From Deltaproteobacteria bacterium (GTDB taxonomy: Bacteria; Desulfobacterota; Syntrophia; Syntrophales; UBA2210), in assembly GCA_016935935.1 (NCBI GenBank), contig JAFGPZ010000246.1, forward strand, positions 1 to 12,149: 12,149 bases of DNA. Direction: 5' to 3'. Positions 1 to 7,295 of the stretch are shown piece after piece (the stretch's first letter is position 1; every line of letters starts with the position of its first letter). The notes beneath the pieces are model-generated. The model had not been told where the DNA came from. It saw only the letters and a program-made list of their open reading frames with translations, and searched no databases. The position numbers and the translations under genes were made by a program.

Positions 1-480
1 CCTGTCTTCACTGGTCACACACCCCACCGTCTCATCGGCAAAGTTGCGAACCAGATTCTTCAGGCACTGGGAATCGCTCATGGTCGCCACATCCGTAAAG
101 ATAATGATCTCTCCCCGCGCATGGGACAGCCCCCGCTGCTGCGCCCCTTCTTTCCCCACACGCCCGTCCGTTTTAACGAGCTGCACGCCCCTTTCAGCAT
201 ACTTGGTGACGAGACGGTTCGTCCCGTCGGTCGAGCCGTCCGAAACCACGATAATCTGAAGCCTGTCCCGGGGATATTCCATGAGCAGGGTGTTCTCCAG
301 TTTCGCTTCGATCTGTGCCTCTTCGTTATAGGCCGCGATGATGACGGTAACGGAAGGTGTGATATCGGCCCTCAGCACCGGCTCTTCCCTAACTGCCGAA
401 AGAGCAAGAAGTGTGAGCGGGTAGCCGAGGTACGCGAAGAGCACGAGCAATACGGCGGATATGAAGAGTGTTTCTATCAT
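1..480 (-). CDS. Family 2 glycosyltransferase, N-terminal part (cut by window edge)
   Basis: The frame opens with ATG at 480 and stays open for 160 codons to the window edge, so the C-terminal part is missing. Visible: a hydrophobic N-terminal segment (about residues 5-28) that probably anchors the protein in the membrane, then the GT-A nucleotide-binding start TVIIAAYNEE (about 45-54), the VVSDGSTDGT loop (about 78-87) and an acidic stretch FTDVATM where this fold usually carries its DxD-like metal site. These are hallmarks of processive or single-step family 2 transferases that move a sugar from a nucleotide sugar to a lipid-linked or polymeric acceptor at the cytoplasmic membrane face. GAGG lies 7 bases before the ATG. 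The gene starts 22 bases after the methyltransferase stop, so the two are probably cotranscribed. The sugar substrate cannot be read from this fragment. Confidence 0.88.
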   Translation of the reverse strand, partial: MIETLFISAVLLVLFAYLGYPLTLLALSAVREEPVLRADITPSVTVIIAAYNEEAQIEAKLENTLLMEYPRDRLQIIVVSDGSTDGTNRLVTKYAERGVQLVKTDGRVGKEGAQQRGLSHARGEIIIFTDVATMSDSQCLKNLVRNFADETVGCVTSEDR

Positions 481-502
481 GCTGGTCCTCGGAACAATAG
501 TA

Positions 503-1270
503 CTAAGGGCGACAGATGGCGATCAGACGGCGACATCCTTCGGGCGGTCCCTCCTGCAGGTGCCGCCGCCAGTATCGCTCCTTTGCCCGGCTGATGACAT
601 CGACTGCACGGGGGTATTTCCAGCAAAAGCGGTCAGAGTAGCAGATCAGCGAAAGGATATTCATCGTCGAAAATATCTTGCCGTGCATAGGAGATACTTT
701 GCTGTGACCGGTGATGGCCACCTCTCCGAAAAACGATCCCAGTGTCTCACGCAGGGTTATTTGCGTGTAATCCCTGAAATGCTTCTCTTCGAGAGGTTTC
801 CTGACCGAGGGAACCGTAAAGATGACAACGGCATCGTCCATGACAACCGATCTTATCCCCTCGATGAAGACCGGCATACTGTCATCAGGGATATGTTCAA
901 GGACTTCGATGGCGACCGCCCCATCGAACACCCCCCACAGGTTTAGGGCCTCTATCCGTTTGTTATGAAACGCGACCTCAGGATTGAACGCCCGCGCCCA
1001 CTCAAGCGCCCTTTCTGATATATCGAGCCCCTCGACGCGGAGATAGTTCTTGGCAAAAAAGCAAAACCGGCCATCGCCGCACCCCACATCGATCACATGA
1101 GCTTTCCCGGCCCGACGGAATGTCCCCACGATGAACTTGAAGATAGAGTTCCGTTCAATCGACTGCCCCGGAGCAAAAATGTCCTTATAGTGATAGGGGA
1201 GCACATACTCCTCTTCCTGTATCGCGTGTCTCTTTTCTTTCAGCAGACTGTCTCTGGTATTATCCGGCAT
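503..1270 (-). CDS. Class I SAM-dependent methyltransferase
   Basis: A 255-residue protein with the class I (Rossmann-fold) methyltransferase signature: motif I VIDVGCGDGRF (about 59-69) for SAM binding, the acidic end of strand 2 in EGLDIS (about 80-85), and IEVLEHIPDD (about 121-130), typical of the methyltransferase 11/12 families. The later HFRDYT (164-169) is common in homologues from glycan clusters. No signal peptide or membrane segment is seen, so it should act in the cytoplasm. Its place between glycosyltransferases suggests O- or N-methylation of a sugar or a glycan end, which is inference; the acceptor is not visible. The ATG at 1270 follows GGAGA with a 9-base spacer, and an in-frame TGA lies two codons upstream, so a longer N-terminus is ruled out. 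The start lies 68 bases after the stop of the preceding glycosyltransferase gene. Confidence 0.87.
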   Translation of the reverse strand: MPDNTRDSLLKEKRHAIQEEEYVLPYHYKDIFAPGQSIERNSIFKFIVGTFRRAGKAHVIDVGCGDGRFCFFAKNYLRVEGLDISERALEWARAFNPEVAFHNKRIEALNLWGVFDGAVAIEVLEHIPDDSMPVFIEGIRSVVMDDAVVIFTVPSVRKPLEEKHFRDYTQITLRETLGSFFGEVAITGHSKVSPMHGKIFSTMNILSLICYSDRFCWKYPRAVDVISRAKERYWRRHLQEGPPEGCRRLIAICRP

Positions 1271-1338
1271 CGTTCATATTCTCCGATACGGTGCACATGT
1301 CTCCTGCAGTATGGAGCGGCACACTAAAAAGCGCTCGC

Positions 1339-2454
1339 TCACACCATGGTACGATACAGGGCAAGATAATCTCGCGCCATCCGCTCAGCGCTGAAGGAGG
1401 TCTTGACCTTCATCACCGCGGCGCGGGACATGGAATCATACAGTTCGAAGTCCTCCATAAGCTCCAGGCACCGGTCGGCGTACCGGGATGGAGTCCTCTC
1501 GTCGATCAGATACCCGTCGATCCCGTCGGTTATCACCTCCCCCAGCCCTCCGACGCAGGGCGCGACAACGGGAAGACCGTGGAGCATCGCCTCTAGCACA
1601 CTGACCGGTATCCCTTCATGCAGGGAGGTATTGATATACACATCCAGCCCCCGGTAAAAACCCTCCATATCATCCACTGCGCCGAGGCACGAGAATGCAT
1701 CCTCCAGGTTATGCGCCCTGACGAGTTCTCGGACCGTGTCGAACTCCGGCCCATCTCCTGCCAGCCTGAAGAGGACGGTTCCGTTTCGCGCCCGGACGGA
1801 GGCGGCGACTGCGATAAAGAAAGGAAAATCCTTCACGGGAACGAACCTCCCGCACGATCCGATCACGAACTTCTCCTCCCGCTCCGGTCTCCGCCCATCG
1901 ATCTGCACATCAATCCCGTTCCTGATGACCTCGGTCTTACTCCCCACCTTTCCATTTTCTCCGATCAGGATCCGCCTCATATCCTCGGACACACAGACGA
2001 GGCGGTCGAAGAAACGGGAAATGACGGAGAGGTTCATATGATTCAGAACCCGGTATTTCAGGTCGAGTCTCCGCCCGTATACTTCCGGCCAGCCGTGCAG
2101 TGTCGCAACCAGCCGCACTGCAGGTAACAGCCTCGATGCGGCAAAGGCGACCATGTTCTCCTTGTATCCGTGGGAGTGGAGGATCACCGGGCTCTCACGG
2201 TTCAAGCGCCCTCTGACCTCTCCCGCTAGGCGCGGCAGCGAGTGTTTACTCTCGTCGATGACAGTCACATCGACGCCGTCTTCCTCCATCAATTGCTGAA
2301 GTCTGCCTTCGTTGAAGGTGACGACCGAGATCTGTACGCCCAGGGTCCTCAACGCCAGGCTGAGATGATAGACGACCGCCTCCGCGCCCCCCCATAGGTC
2401 GCCGGAGACGATATGGCACACCTTCGGAAGCCCTTTTTCCACGCCGTGGCTCAC
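1339..2454 (-). CDS. GT4-type (GT-B) glycosyltransferase
   Basis: Read from a GTG at 2454 this is a 371-residue retaining glycosyltransferase of the family 4 type. The N-terminal domain opens with CHIVSGDLWGGAE (about 13-25), the acceptor-side glycine loop. A linker with VIRNGID (176-182) leads to the nucleotide-sugar domain, with GRFVPVKDF (202-210), LAGDGPE (231-237) and the EX7E pair E280/E288 in HEGIPVSVLEAM. It should add a sugar to a lipid-linked glycan on the cytoplasmic side; the donor cannot be told. The open frame continues 55 codons upstream to 2619, but that part lies wholly over the preceding gene in another frame and does not resemble the family, so the GTG that overlaps the upstream TGA (GTGA) is preferred. 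A GTG four codons later is a less likely alternative. The overlap points to translational coupling. Confidence 0.88.
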   Translation of the reverse strand: MSHGVEKGLPKVCHIVSGDLWGGAEAVVYHLSLALRTLGVQISVVTFNEGRLQQLMEEDGVDVTVIDESKHSLPRLAGEVRGRLNRESPVILHSHGYKENMVAFAASRLLPAVRLVATLHGWPEVYGRRLDLKYRVLNHMNLSVISRFFDRLVCVSEDMRRILIGENGKVGSKTEVIRNGIDVQIDGRRPEREEKFVIGSCGRFVPVKDFPFFIAVAASVRARNGTVLFRLAGDGPEFDTVRELVRAHNLEDAFSCLGAVDDMEGFYRGLDVYINTSLHEGIPVSVLEAMLHGLPVVAPCVGGLGEVITDGIDGYLIDERTPSRYADRCLELMEDFELYDSMSRAAVMKVKTSFSAERMARDYLALYRTMV

Positions 2455-3410
2455 TTGAGCTTCCCTATCTCTTCCTGAACAACCGAAAAGATATTTTTCC
2501 ACTCCCGGTTGATTATCCCGCTCAACTCCCGAACCCCGGAACGCAGATCTTCCTTTCTCTGCAGCGCCTCGCGGATACCCCGCGCAATGGATCGTGAATC
2601 GGGTTTCACATAGATACATCCCCGGTTGAAATAGGACCGGAGCGCCTTTGTGTCGGACAGGATCAGCGGCCTGCCGAGCGCGACCGTTTCATACGCCCCG
2701 CAGACGAGACAGCCCTCCCTCAGCGTCAGGACCATCACGGCATCCGATGCGGCGAGGAGCGACCAGTAGGCTGTCTCATCGATGAACCCCGTCAACTCGA
2801 CATTGGACGGGAGCGATCCCATATCGATTTTGCCGCGGTGGTTGCCCGTGATGTATACAATAATGTTCTCATCCAGGAGCCCGGCTGCCTTGATCACCTC
2901 TTCATAGGGCTCATCCTCGCTGAAGGTGCAGATGTAGGTGACAACACTGCCGCCGCGGGTCACAGCCAGTTCGAGTGGAGGAACCTCAGGAAGTCTGTCG
3001 GGAAGGATCACTGCCTTTCCGTCGTTTGCTTCCACCATGGCCTTCATCTCTTCGTTGGTCACGATCGTCAGATCCGCCCACCGCTGAATCCACCGGGTAA
3101 CCTTCAGAAGGACCTTGGACCGCCCCTCCAAGGGGATGAGCCCGCTGTTATGGGCATCAACGATACATCGGTACCCCAGAATCCTTTTGCAGATAATGCC
3201 GAGTAGTGCCAGGATAATTGATGGATTCTGGAAGCAGACAACCGTTGGTTTTTCATGGATGAGAATCCGAATTGTTTTTACCGCCAGACGAGCGTAACGA
3301 AGCAGTCGTGGGGAACCATCGATCATTTCATAGAGAGGCCATTGCAACGCCGAGCTAATGCCGATGTTTCTCCTCTGTCGTTCCCACGTTACCCAGATGC
3401 CTTTTTCCAT
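2451..3410 (-). CDS. GT-B glycosyltransferase (GT4-like, short form)
   Basis: A 319-residue protein. It starts with KGIWVTWERQRRN (3-15) and carries DAHNSG (85-90), TNEEM in the linker (118-122), ITGN (187-190), LTGFI (206-210) and LTLREGCLVCGAYE (228-241), where the acidic residues E232 and E241 replace the usual EX7E spacing by eight residues. This combination is typical of a group of short GT4-like transferases in polysaccharide loci. It is presumably cytoplasmic, using a nucleotide sugar; the substrate is unknown. A TAA lies in frame two codons before the ATG at 3410, so this start is firm, yet no clear Shine-Dalgarno sequence precedes it. The start is 19 bases after the beta-helix stop. 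Base composition changes inside the gene: about the first 77 codons resemble the AT-richer genes to the right, the rest the GC-rich genes to the left. Confidence 0.82.
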   Translation of the reverse strand: MEKGIWVTWERQRRNIGISSALQWPLYEMIDGSPRLLRYARLAVKTIRILIHEKPTVVCFQNPSIILALLGIICKRILGYRCIVDAHNSGLIPLEGRSKVLLKVTRWIQRWADLTIVTNEEMKAMVEANDGKAVILPDRLPEVPPLELAVTRGGSVVTYICTFSEDEPYEEVIKAAGLLDENIIVYITGNHRGKIDMGSLPSNVELTGFIDETAYWSLLAASDAVMVLTLREGCLVCGAYETVALGRPLILSDTKALRSYFNRGCIYVKPDSRSIARGIREALQRKEDLRSGVRELSGIINREWKNIFSVVQEEIGKLK

Positions 3411-3429
3411 TGTTTATGGTACTTGCTTG

Positions 3430-4797
3430 CTAAGGATTGGATATACGAACATTTGCTGGAATTTTAGGAAAACTTTCACACTTCTTCATATTGCTGATGT
3501 CGGCACCAATAACCCTGCCATCCGAGGTTTTAAACGATCTTGCGAAATCCTCACCCACTTGAAAATCGCAAAGATCTTTAAAATCATTCGGCTTACCCAG
3601 AAGCTCCGGATCCTGCTGCACCGAATGAGCATCCTGTCCGGAGAGTTTCTGCCACTGCACGAGTGAAAAGGGCTTTCGCTTATGGTCACGGATAACACCC
3701 GAATAACGATCATTAAAATAACAATTGTAATCTATCGTATGGCCGAAATTGAACGGGGTTGTCTGATAAGGGGTGATTGATAATTCCGGAAATTCTCCGC
3801 TACAATTAAGAATAATATTATTTGTTACCGTACAGCTTCTAAATCCTTCCTGACCAACAGGACCGAATCCCAAAACAATACCGTTTCCACAATTCACGAG
3901 AGTATTGTGATTGAGGATACTATAACTGCCGCCGGGTGATCCTTCATTTCTCCACACACCAATAGCCAGCTGACAATTATACAGCACATTACTTTCAATC
4001 AATGATTTATCACCATTCAGCTGGATCCCCATGTGTCCAATATCATGAACATAATTGTTCATAATTATTAAATATTTATCCCTTCCACCATGTTTGTTGT
4101 CAATTCCCTTTCTCAACAAGTTAAAGACCTCATTTCCCTGGACAAGCAATCTGGATGTCCCGCTCCATATCTTTATTCCGGTCCTGTCACATTTCCCGGA
4201 ACCATACACTTTACAATTACGGATCTCGCAGTTTTCAGTATAATTAAACACAACGACAGAAGGATTAGAGTTTCCAAGTTTAGTGCCACTGTTGGTGAAT
4301 TCACAATTTAGAATTTTTATACCTACGGCAGGCTTTTTCCAACCACTTATATAAAGGGTCCCGCCCTTCCCCCCTTTTTCGGTACGACTGAATCCTGTGA
4401 TTTTCAAACCCTCTATAACAACATATGATACTCTATCCACCTCCATTGTGTATATGTGTTCATCATGGTTGTCGACACCATAAACAATCACCTCTTCATC
4501 GTCCGCAGCACGGATAACAGTCGGATACTGTTCGCTCCCGGAAGCCGCGAGGGGAAGCCTAATACATTTTTCCCGATAACTCCCCTCATGGATGATGACA
4601 ATATCCCCACCCACTATCCGCGAAACCGCAAATCCTATGGTTCTCCAAGGGTTTTGAACACTCCCTGATCCATGGGTGTCGCTCCCCGATATAGCTACAT
4701 GATATTCTCGCGATGTTTTTGCCGGGCTGTAAGGTGCCCAAACAGTAATGAGCAGGCACAAACCGATGAAAAGACTTGTATATGTGGACCTGTTCAA
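3430..4797 (-). CDS. Exported right-handed parallel beta-helix protein
   Basis: A 455-residue protein with a likely signal peptide: basic start, hydrophobic core at about 9-21, and a possible cleavage after SPA near residue 26. After it comes VAISGSDTHGSGSVQNPWRT (34-53), the opening seen in many secreted pectate-lyase-like beta-helix proteins, then GGDIVIIHEGSYRE (63-76). From about 95 to 400 there are repeated rungs of the type VVIEGLKITG, IEIRNCKV-like and SLIESNVLYNC, with regular asparagine and glycine turns. Such folds bind or cut polysaccharides (lyases, hydrolases, epimerases), and export means it acts in the periplasm or outside. No catalytic residues could be assigned, so the activity is open. 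An in-frame TGA two codons upstream excludes extension; the chosen start is TTG at 4797, with GGGG 8 bases before it. No in-frame ATG fits a signal peptide better. The gene is AT-rich. Confidence 0.8.
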   Translation of the reverse strand: MNRSTYTSLFIGLCLLITVWAPYSPAKTSREYHVAISGSDTHGSGSVQNPWRTIGFAVSRIVGGDIVIIHEGSYREKCIRLPLAASGSEQYPTVIRAADDEEVIVYGVDNHDEHIYTMEVDRVSYVVIEGLKITGFSRTEKGGKGGTLYISGWKKPAVGIKILNCEFTNSGTKLGNSNPSVVVFNYTENCEIRNCKVYGSGKCDRTGIKIWSGTSRLLVQGNEVFNLLRKGIDNKHGGRDKYLIIMNNYVHDIGHMGIQLNGDKSLIESNVLYNCQLAIGVWRNEGSPGGSYSILNHNTLVNCGNGIVLGFGPVGQEGFRSCTVTNNIILNCSGEFPELSITPYQTTPFNFGHTIDYNCYFNDRYSGVIRDHKRKPFSLVQWQKLSGQDAHSVQQDPELLGKPNDFKDLCDFQVGEDFARSFKTSDGRVIGADISNMKKCESFPKIPANVRISNP

Positions 4798-4859
4798 GAT
4801 TCAAACCCCATTATCGCTCTGTAAACCTTTGGCTTGTGCACTATTCTTATCATACCATC

Positions 4860-6209
4860 CTAATATCTGAGATATTTTTTCATATCATCCATGGATGGTT
4901 TGACAGTATTCCAGGCCTTGTTGTCATAATAATCCATTTCAGGTGTATTAATTTTGACTAACAGCTCCTTATTTACTCGTATGGAATACAATTTTTCCAG
5001 TTGATGCAGCATGCTAACAAGCTCCTCCGTAGATACCTTGGCCGATATGTGAGATTCAATCCATTTACGTGGAGAATATGCACCACGGCTTAGGGTATCA
5101 TCAATATCGCGGATAAAAAGGGCCAACTCCCTCGGATTGATAAATCCGCCTGTGTGTTCATTAATGAAGGGATAAGCAAATCCATAATTAAACCCTTCTA
5201 AAATGAAAACAGGAATATCCGCATACATCGCCTCTATTATAGCTTTATTAACCCCCTCTTTCTTCGACAGGAGAAACAAACACCTAGAGTGGTTTAACAA
5301 CTCATTAATCTTTTTTTGCGAAAGATCTTCAAAAAAGTCGATCATATGAAGCACGCCATAGTGTGTTGCTTCTTCTTTTAAATCTTCAAGCGTCTTGTTC
5401 CATGGCTTTCCGACAAGGGCTACGCGCATTTCTTTCCCGGCCTTGCTTAATGCCTCGAATAGATGATAGTGGCGCTTAAATTCTGCCCAAATTGCCACCA
5501 TTATAACATCATAGATTTTTTCAGCTCCTTCAATAGGGTGAAATACACGGTCATCCACCCAGTGGTTCGCGCCTAACGGTATGGGGAGAAGATTCGATTC
5601 TAAGTCAGTAATGAATTTATAATCTACCGGTTCCAAGGTTTCGATAATTACGGGATCTCGTAGGCATAACAGTTGCAGAATATCTTCATCGAAATAACCG
5701 CTATAACTTGGCTCCACAACGATTACATAATCCTTGCACAGTCTCTCCATATCAAAGAGCTGCAGCAAATACTTGAAGGACTCAGTAAATTTAACAATCA
5801 GCACCCCCTTGGTATCATTGATCGGACCGGAAAGAATCAAAAGGCGCCCATTCAAAGGCCTGCCGCCTTCTTCTGTGATACTGCTCCTGATCTCCTCCTT
5901 CATACCATCGCTTATCGATTCAGAAATAATTTGGTGAAGCTCTTTACCCACTTTGAGTGACCCGTGGGAGGCAATTGTTCTTAAAAGATATTTGGTCGCC
6001 ACCCCTCTGATCAGATCAAATTTTGTATGCCGGAACATACTCCCTGCAGATGGCAACGCGTAGAAATCGTTTTTATACACCTTCATGTAAAAATATTTGA
6101 GCAGATAGAATAGCGACAGAACCATCGATAGCACCCAGGAGTCAAACCGCACATACTCTTTTATTTTCATTATATATATATTCAAGATTGTGCGAATGCG
6201 CTTTTTCAC
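4860..6209 (-). CDS. GT-B glycosyltransferase with N-terminal hydrophobic segment
   Basis: A 449-residue protein. The C-terminal half has the family 1/4 glycosyltransferase pattern: a strand DVIMVAIWAEFKRH (about 234-247), ALVGKPW (264-270), and LLSKKEGVNKAIIEAM (313-328) with the EX7E pair E318/E326 that contacts the donor nucleotide sugar. The N-terminal half is divergent. A hydrophobic stretch (about 25-42) next to basic residues may attach it to the membrane. HWVDDRVFHP (216-225) resembles the hinge region between the two lobes. It should transfer a sugar during assembly of the glycan; substrate unknown. The start is GTG at 6209, chosen because a strong AGGGGGAG lies just before it and a TAA stands in frame further upstream; the ATG at codon 14 has no such site. 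It begins 30 bases after the deacetylase stop. Confidence 0.83.
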   Translation of the reverse strand: MKKRIRTILNIYIMKIKEYVRFDSWVLSMVLSLFYLLKYFYMKVYKNDFYALPSAGSMFRHTKFDLIRGVATKYLLRTIASHGSLKVGKELHQIISESISDGMKEEIRSSITEEGGRPLNGRLLILSGPINDTKGVLIVKFTESFKYLLQLFDMERLCKDYVIVVEPSYSGYFDEDILQLLCLRDPVIIETLEPVDYKFITDLESNLLPIPLGANHWVDDRVFHPIEGAEKIYDVIMVAIWAEFKRHYHLFEALSKAGKEMRVALVGKPWNKTLEDLKEEATHYGVLHMIDFFEDLSQKKINELLNHSRCLFLLSKKEGVNKAIIEAMYADIPVFILEGFNYGFAYPFINEHTGGFINPRELALFIRDIDDTLSRGAYSPRKWIESHISAKVSTEELVSMLHQLEKLYSIRVNKELLVKINTPEMDYYDNKAWNTVKPSMDDMKKYLRY

Positions 6210-6211
6210 AT

Positions 6212-6219
6212 CTCCCCCT
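6212..6219 (-). promoter_or_regulatory. Ribosome binding site deciding a GTG start
   Basis: Read on the minus strand this is AGGGGGAG, followed by AT and the GTG at 6209. It is the strongest purine-rich site in the window. The gap from its last G is only two bases, but the earlier part (AGGGG) has a more normal distance of about five. It supports GTG at 6209 over the ATG thirteen codons later. Confidence 0.6.
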
Positions 6220-6239
6220 AATATCTTCGATTATGCCAT

Positions 6240-7295
6240 CTACTTGTTGAGGACTCCGATGGTTGCCAGGAAAAGGGACAATCTCCCCGCGTTACCCTCA
6301 TGAATATTGACTCTCCTGAGAGCGAATAAATCAGTATTGCAGTTGTTATACCCTTTTCGTAAGGAAACAGCCCCTCCGTATTTATGTTTTTTTAATGCTG
6401 AAATGATCTTTTCATTATATTTTCCGTCGGGATAACAGAATAGGGGCTTCAAATTGATCCCCGCGGAAAGATATTCTTCAGTTGGAATGATCAACTCATC
6501 ATCCAAGATGCTATCAGGGACCTGTGTCAACATGTAATGATTCTTAGAATGATACCCGAAATCAATCTTTTCCTTCCCCATCTTCTTCATATTATCGGTT
6601 GATAGCATCTTGTATTTATCTTTCAAGGAAGCAACATCGAAATGAGATTCGAAATATCGGGTCAGATCATTACATGCCAGCATGAAGGTATCATATGGTA
6701 GGCTGCGCAACGTATGTATTGCGCGCCGGGCTTTTTCTCTCTTGTCAGTTATCTCACGGTTCCATATGATCGCATCGATTTCTTCTACACCAGAGATTTT
6801 GACTCTTTCATCTTTACATCGTAGGGCTAACTCAAAACAGGAGTCAAAACAGTTTAGCCTGTCCGATCGCGCCAGTCCACCTACCAGAAATACTGTCGCA
6901 GGAACATCGTTTTTCTTCAATATTGGGAATGCATACGTATATACATCATCCCACCCATCGTCAAAGGTAATGGCGCATAATTGATCTTTCCACGGGATAC
7001 CTGAGTCAATCTTCTCTATGATCTCTTCCAGAGAAACTAGGGTAAAATTTTTCTTCAACCACCCTATGCCTCGCTCAAATGCCTCCGAAGAAAGATACAT
7101 TCCCGGCATTACATTGCCTTCTTCAATTTTTTTTCTGGGGATCACATGATGATATGAGAGTATGAGAGCCCTTCCCTTACTTCTCTTTTTTATGTGGTAG
7201 GAGGCCAAACCCGTCATACAGAGGACACGAGCGGCAAGATTTTTAATGATAGGCTTTAACCTCTGCGATGTTGACTTTATCTTACGCACCTCCAT
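6240..7295 (-). CDS. Polysaccharide deacetylase (NodB/CE4 type)
   Basis: A 351-residue protein of carbohydrate esterase family 4. Visible motifs: strand LILSYHHV (44-51); motif 1 ITFDDGWDD (109-117), with D112 as likely base and D113 as metal ligand; motif 2 YHSKNH (248-253), with the metal-binding histidines H249 and H253; and motif 3 FCYPDG (286-291). The family removes N- or O-acetyl groups from sugars using a divalent metal. About 110 residues are inserted between the strand TVFLVGG (134-140) and motif 2, longer than in minimal NodB proteins. No signal peptide is seen, so it may act in the cytoplasm or at the inner membrane face on a lipid-linked intermediate. The start ATG shares one base with the upstream TAA (TAATG), so translation is probably coupled. 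GGAGG overlaps codons 1-2, too late to serve this ATG. Confidence 0.9.
   Translation of the reverse strand: MEVRKIKSTSQRLKPIIKNLAARVLCMTGLASYHIKKRSKGRALILSYHHVIPRKKIEEGNVMPGMYLSSEAFERGIGWLKKNFTLVSLEEIIEKIDSGIPWKDQLCAITFDDGWDDVYTYAFPILKKNDVPATVFLVGGLARSDRLNCFDSCFELALRCKDERVKISGVEEIDAIIWNREITDKREKARRAIHTLRSLPYDTFMLACNDLTRYFESHFDVASLKDKYKMLSTDNMKKMGKEKIDFGYHSKNHYMLTQVPDSILDDELIIPTEEYLSAGINLKPLFCYPDGKYNEKIISALKKHKYGGAVSLRKGYNNCNTDLFALRRVNIHEGNAGRLSLFLATIGVLNK

Noticed and set aside
44..946. Several long plus-strand frames over the methyltransferase and GT2 genes.
   Set aside because: They overlap genes with clear family motifs on the other strand, have no domain-like sequence, and are expected from GC-rich codon bias; the same holds for the other plus-strand frames in the window.
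1320..1340. A possible terminator after the GT4-type stop (AGCGAGCGCT then TTTTT on the minus strand).
   Set aside because: The stem would be only four pairs with a two-base loop, too weak; genes on both sides are on the same strand with short spacing.
2455..2619. A 55-codon N-terminal extension of the GT4-type gene up to 2619.
   Set aside because: It lies entirely over the C-terminal codons of the upstream transferase in another frame, does not look like the start of a GT4 protein, and the family opening begins soon after the GTG at 2454.
6165..6185. Run of alternating A/T (TATATATATA) on both strands.
   Set aside because: It codes the residues NIYIM near the start of the glycosyltransferase and is too short to call a repeat or promoter.
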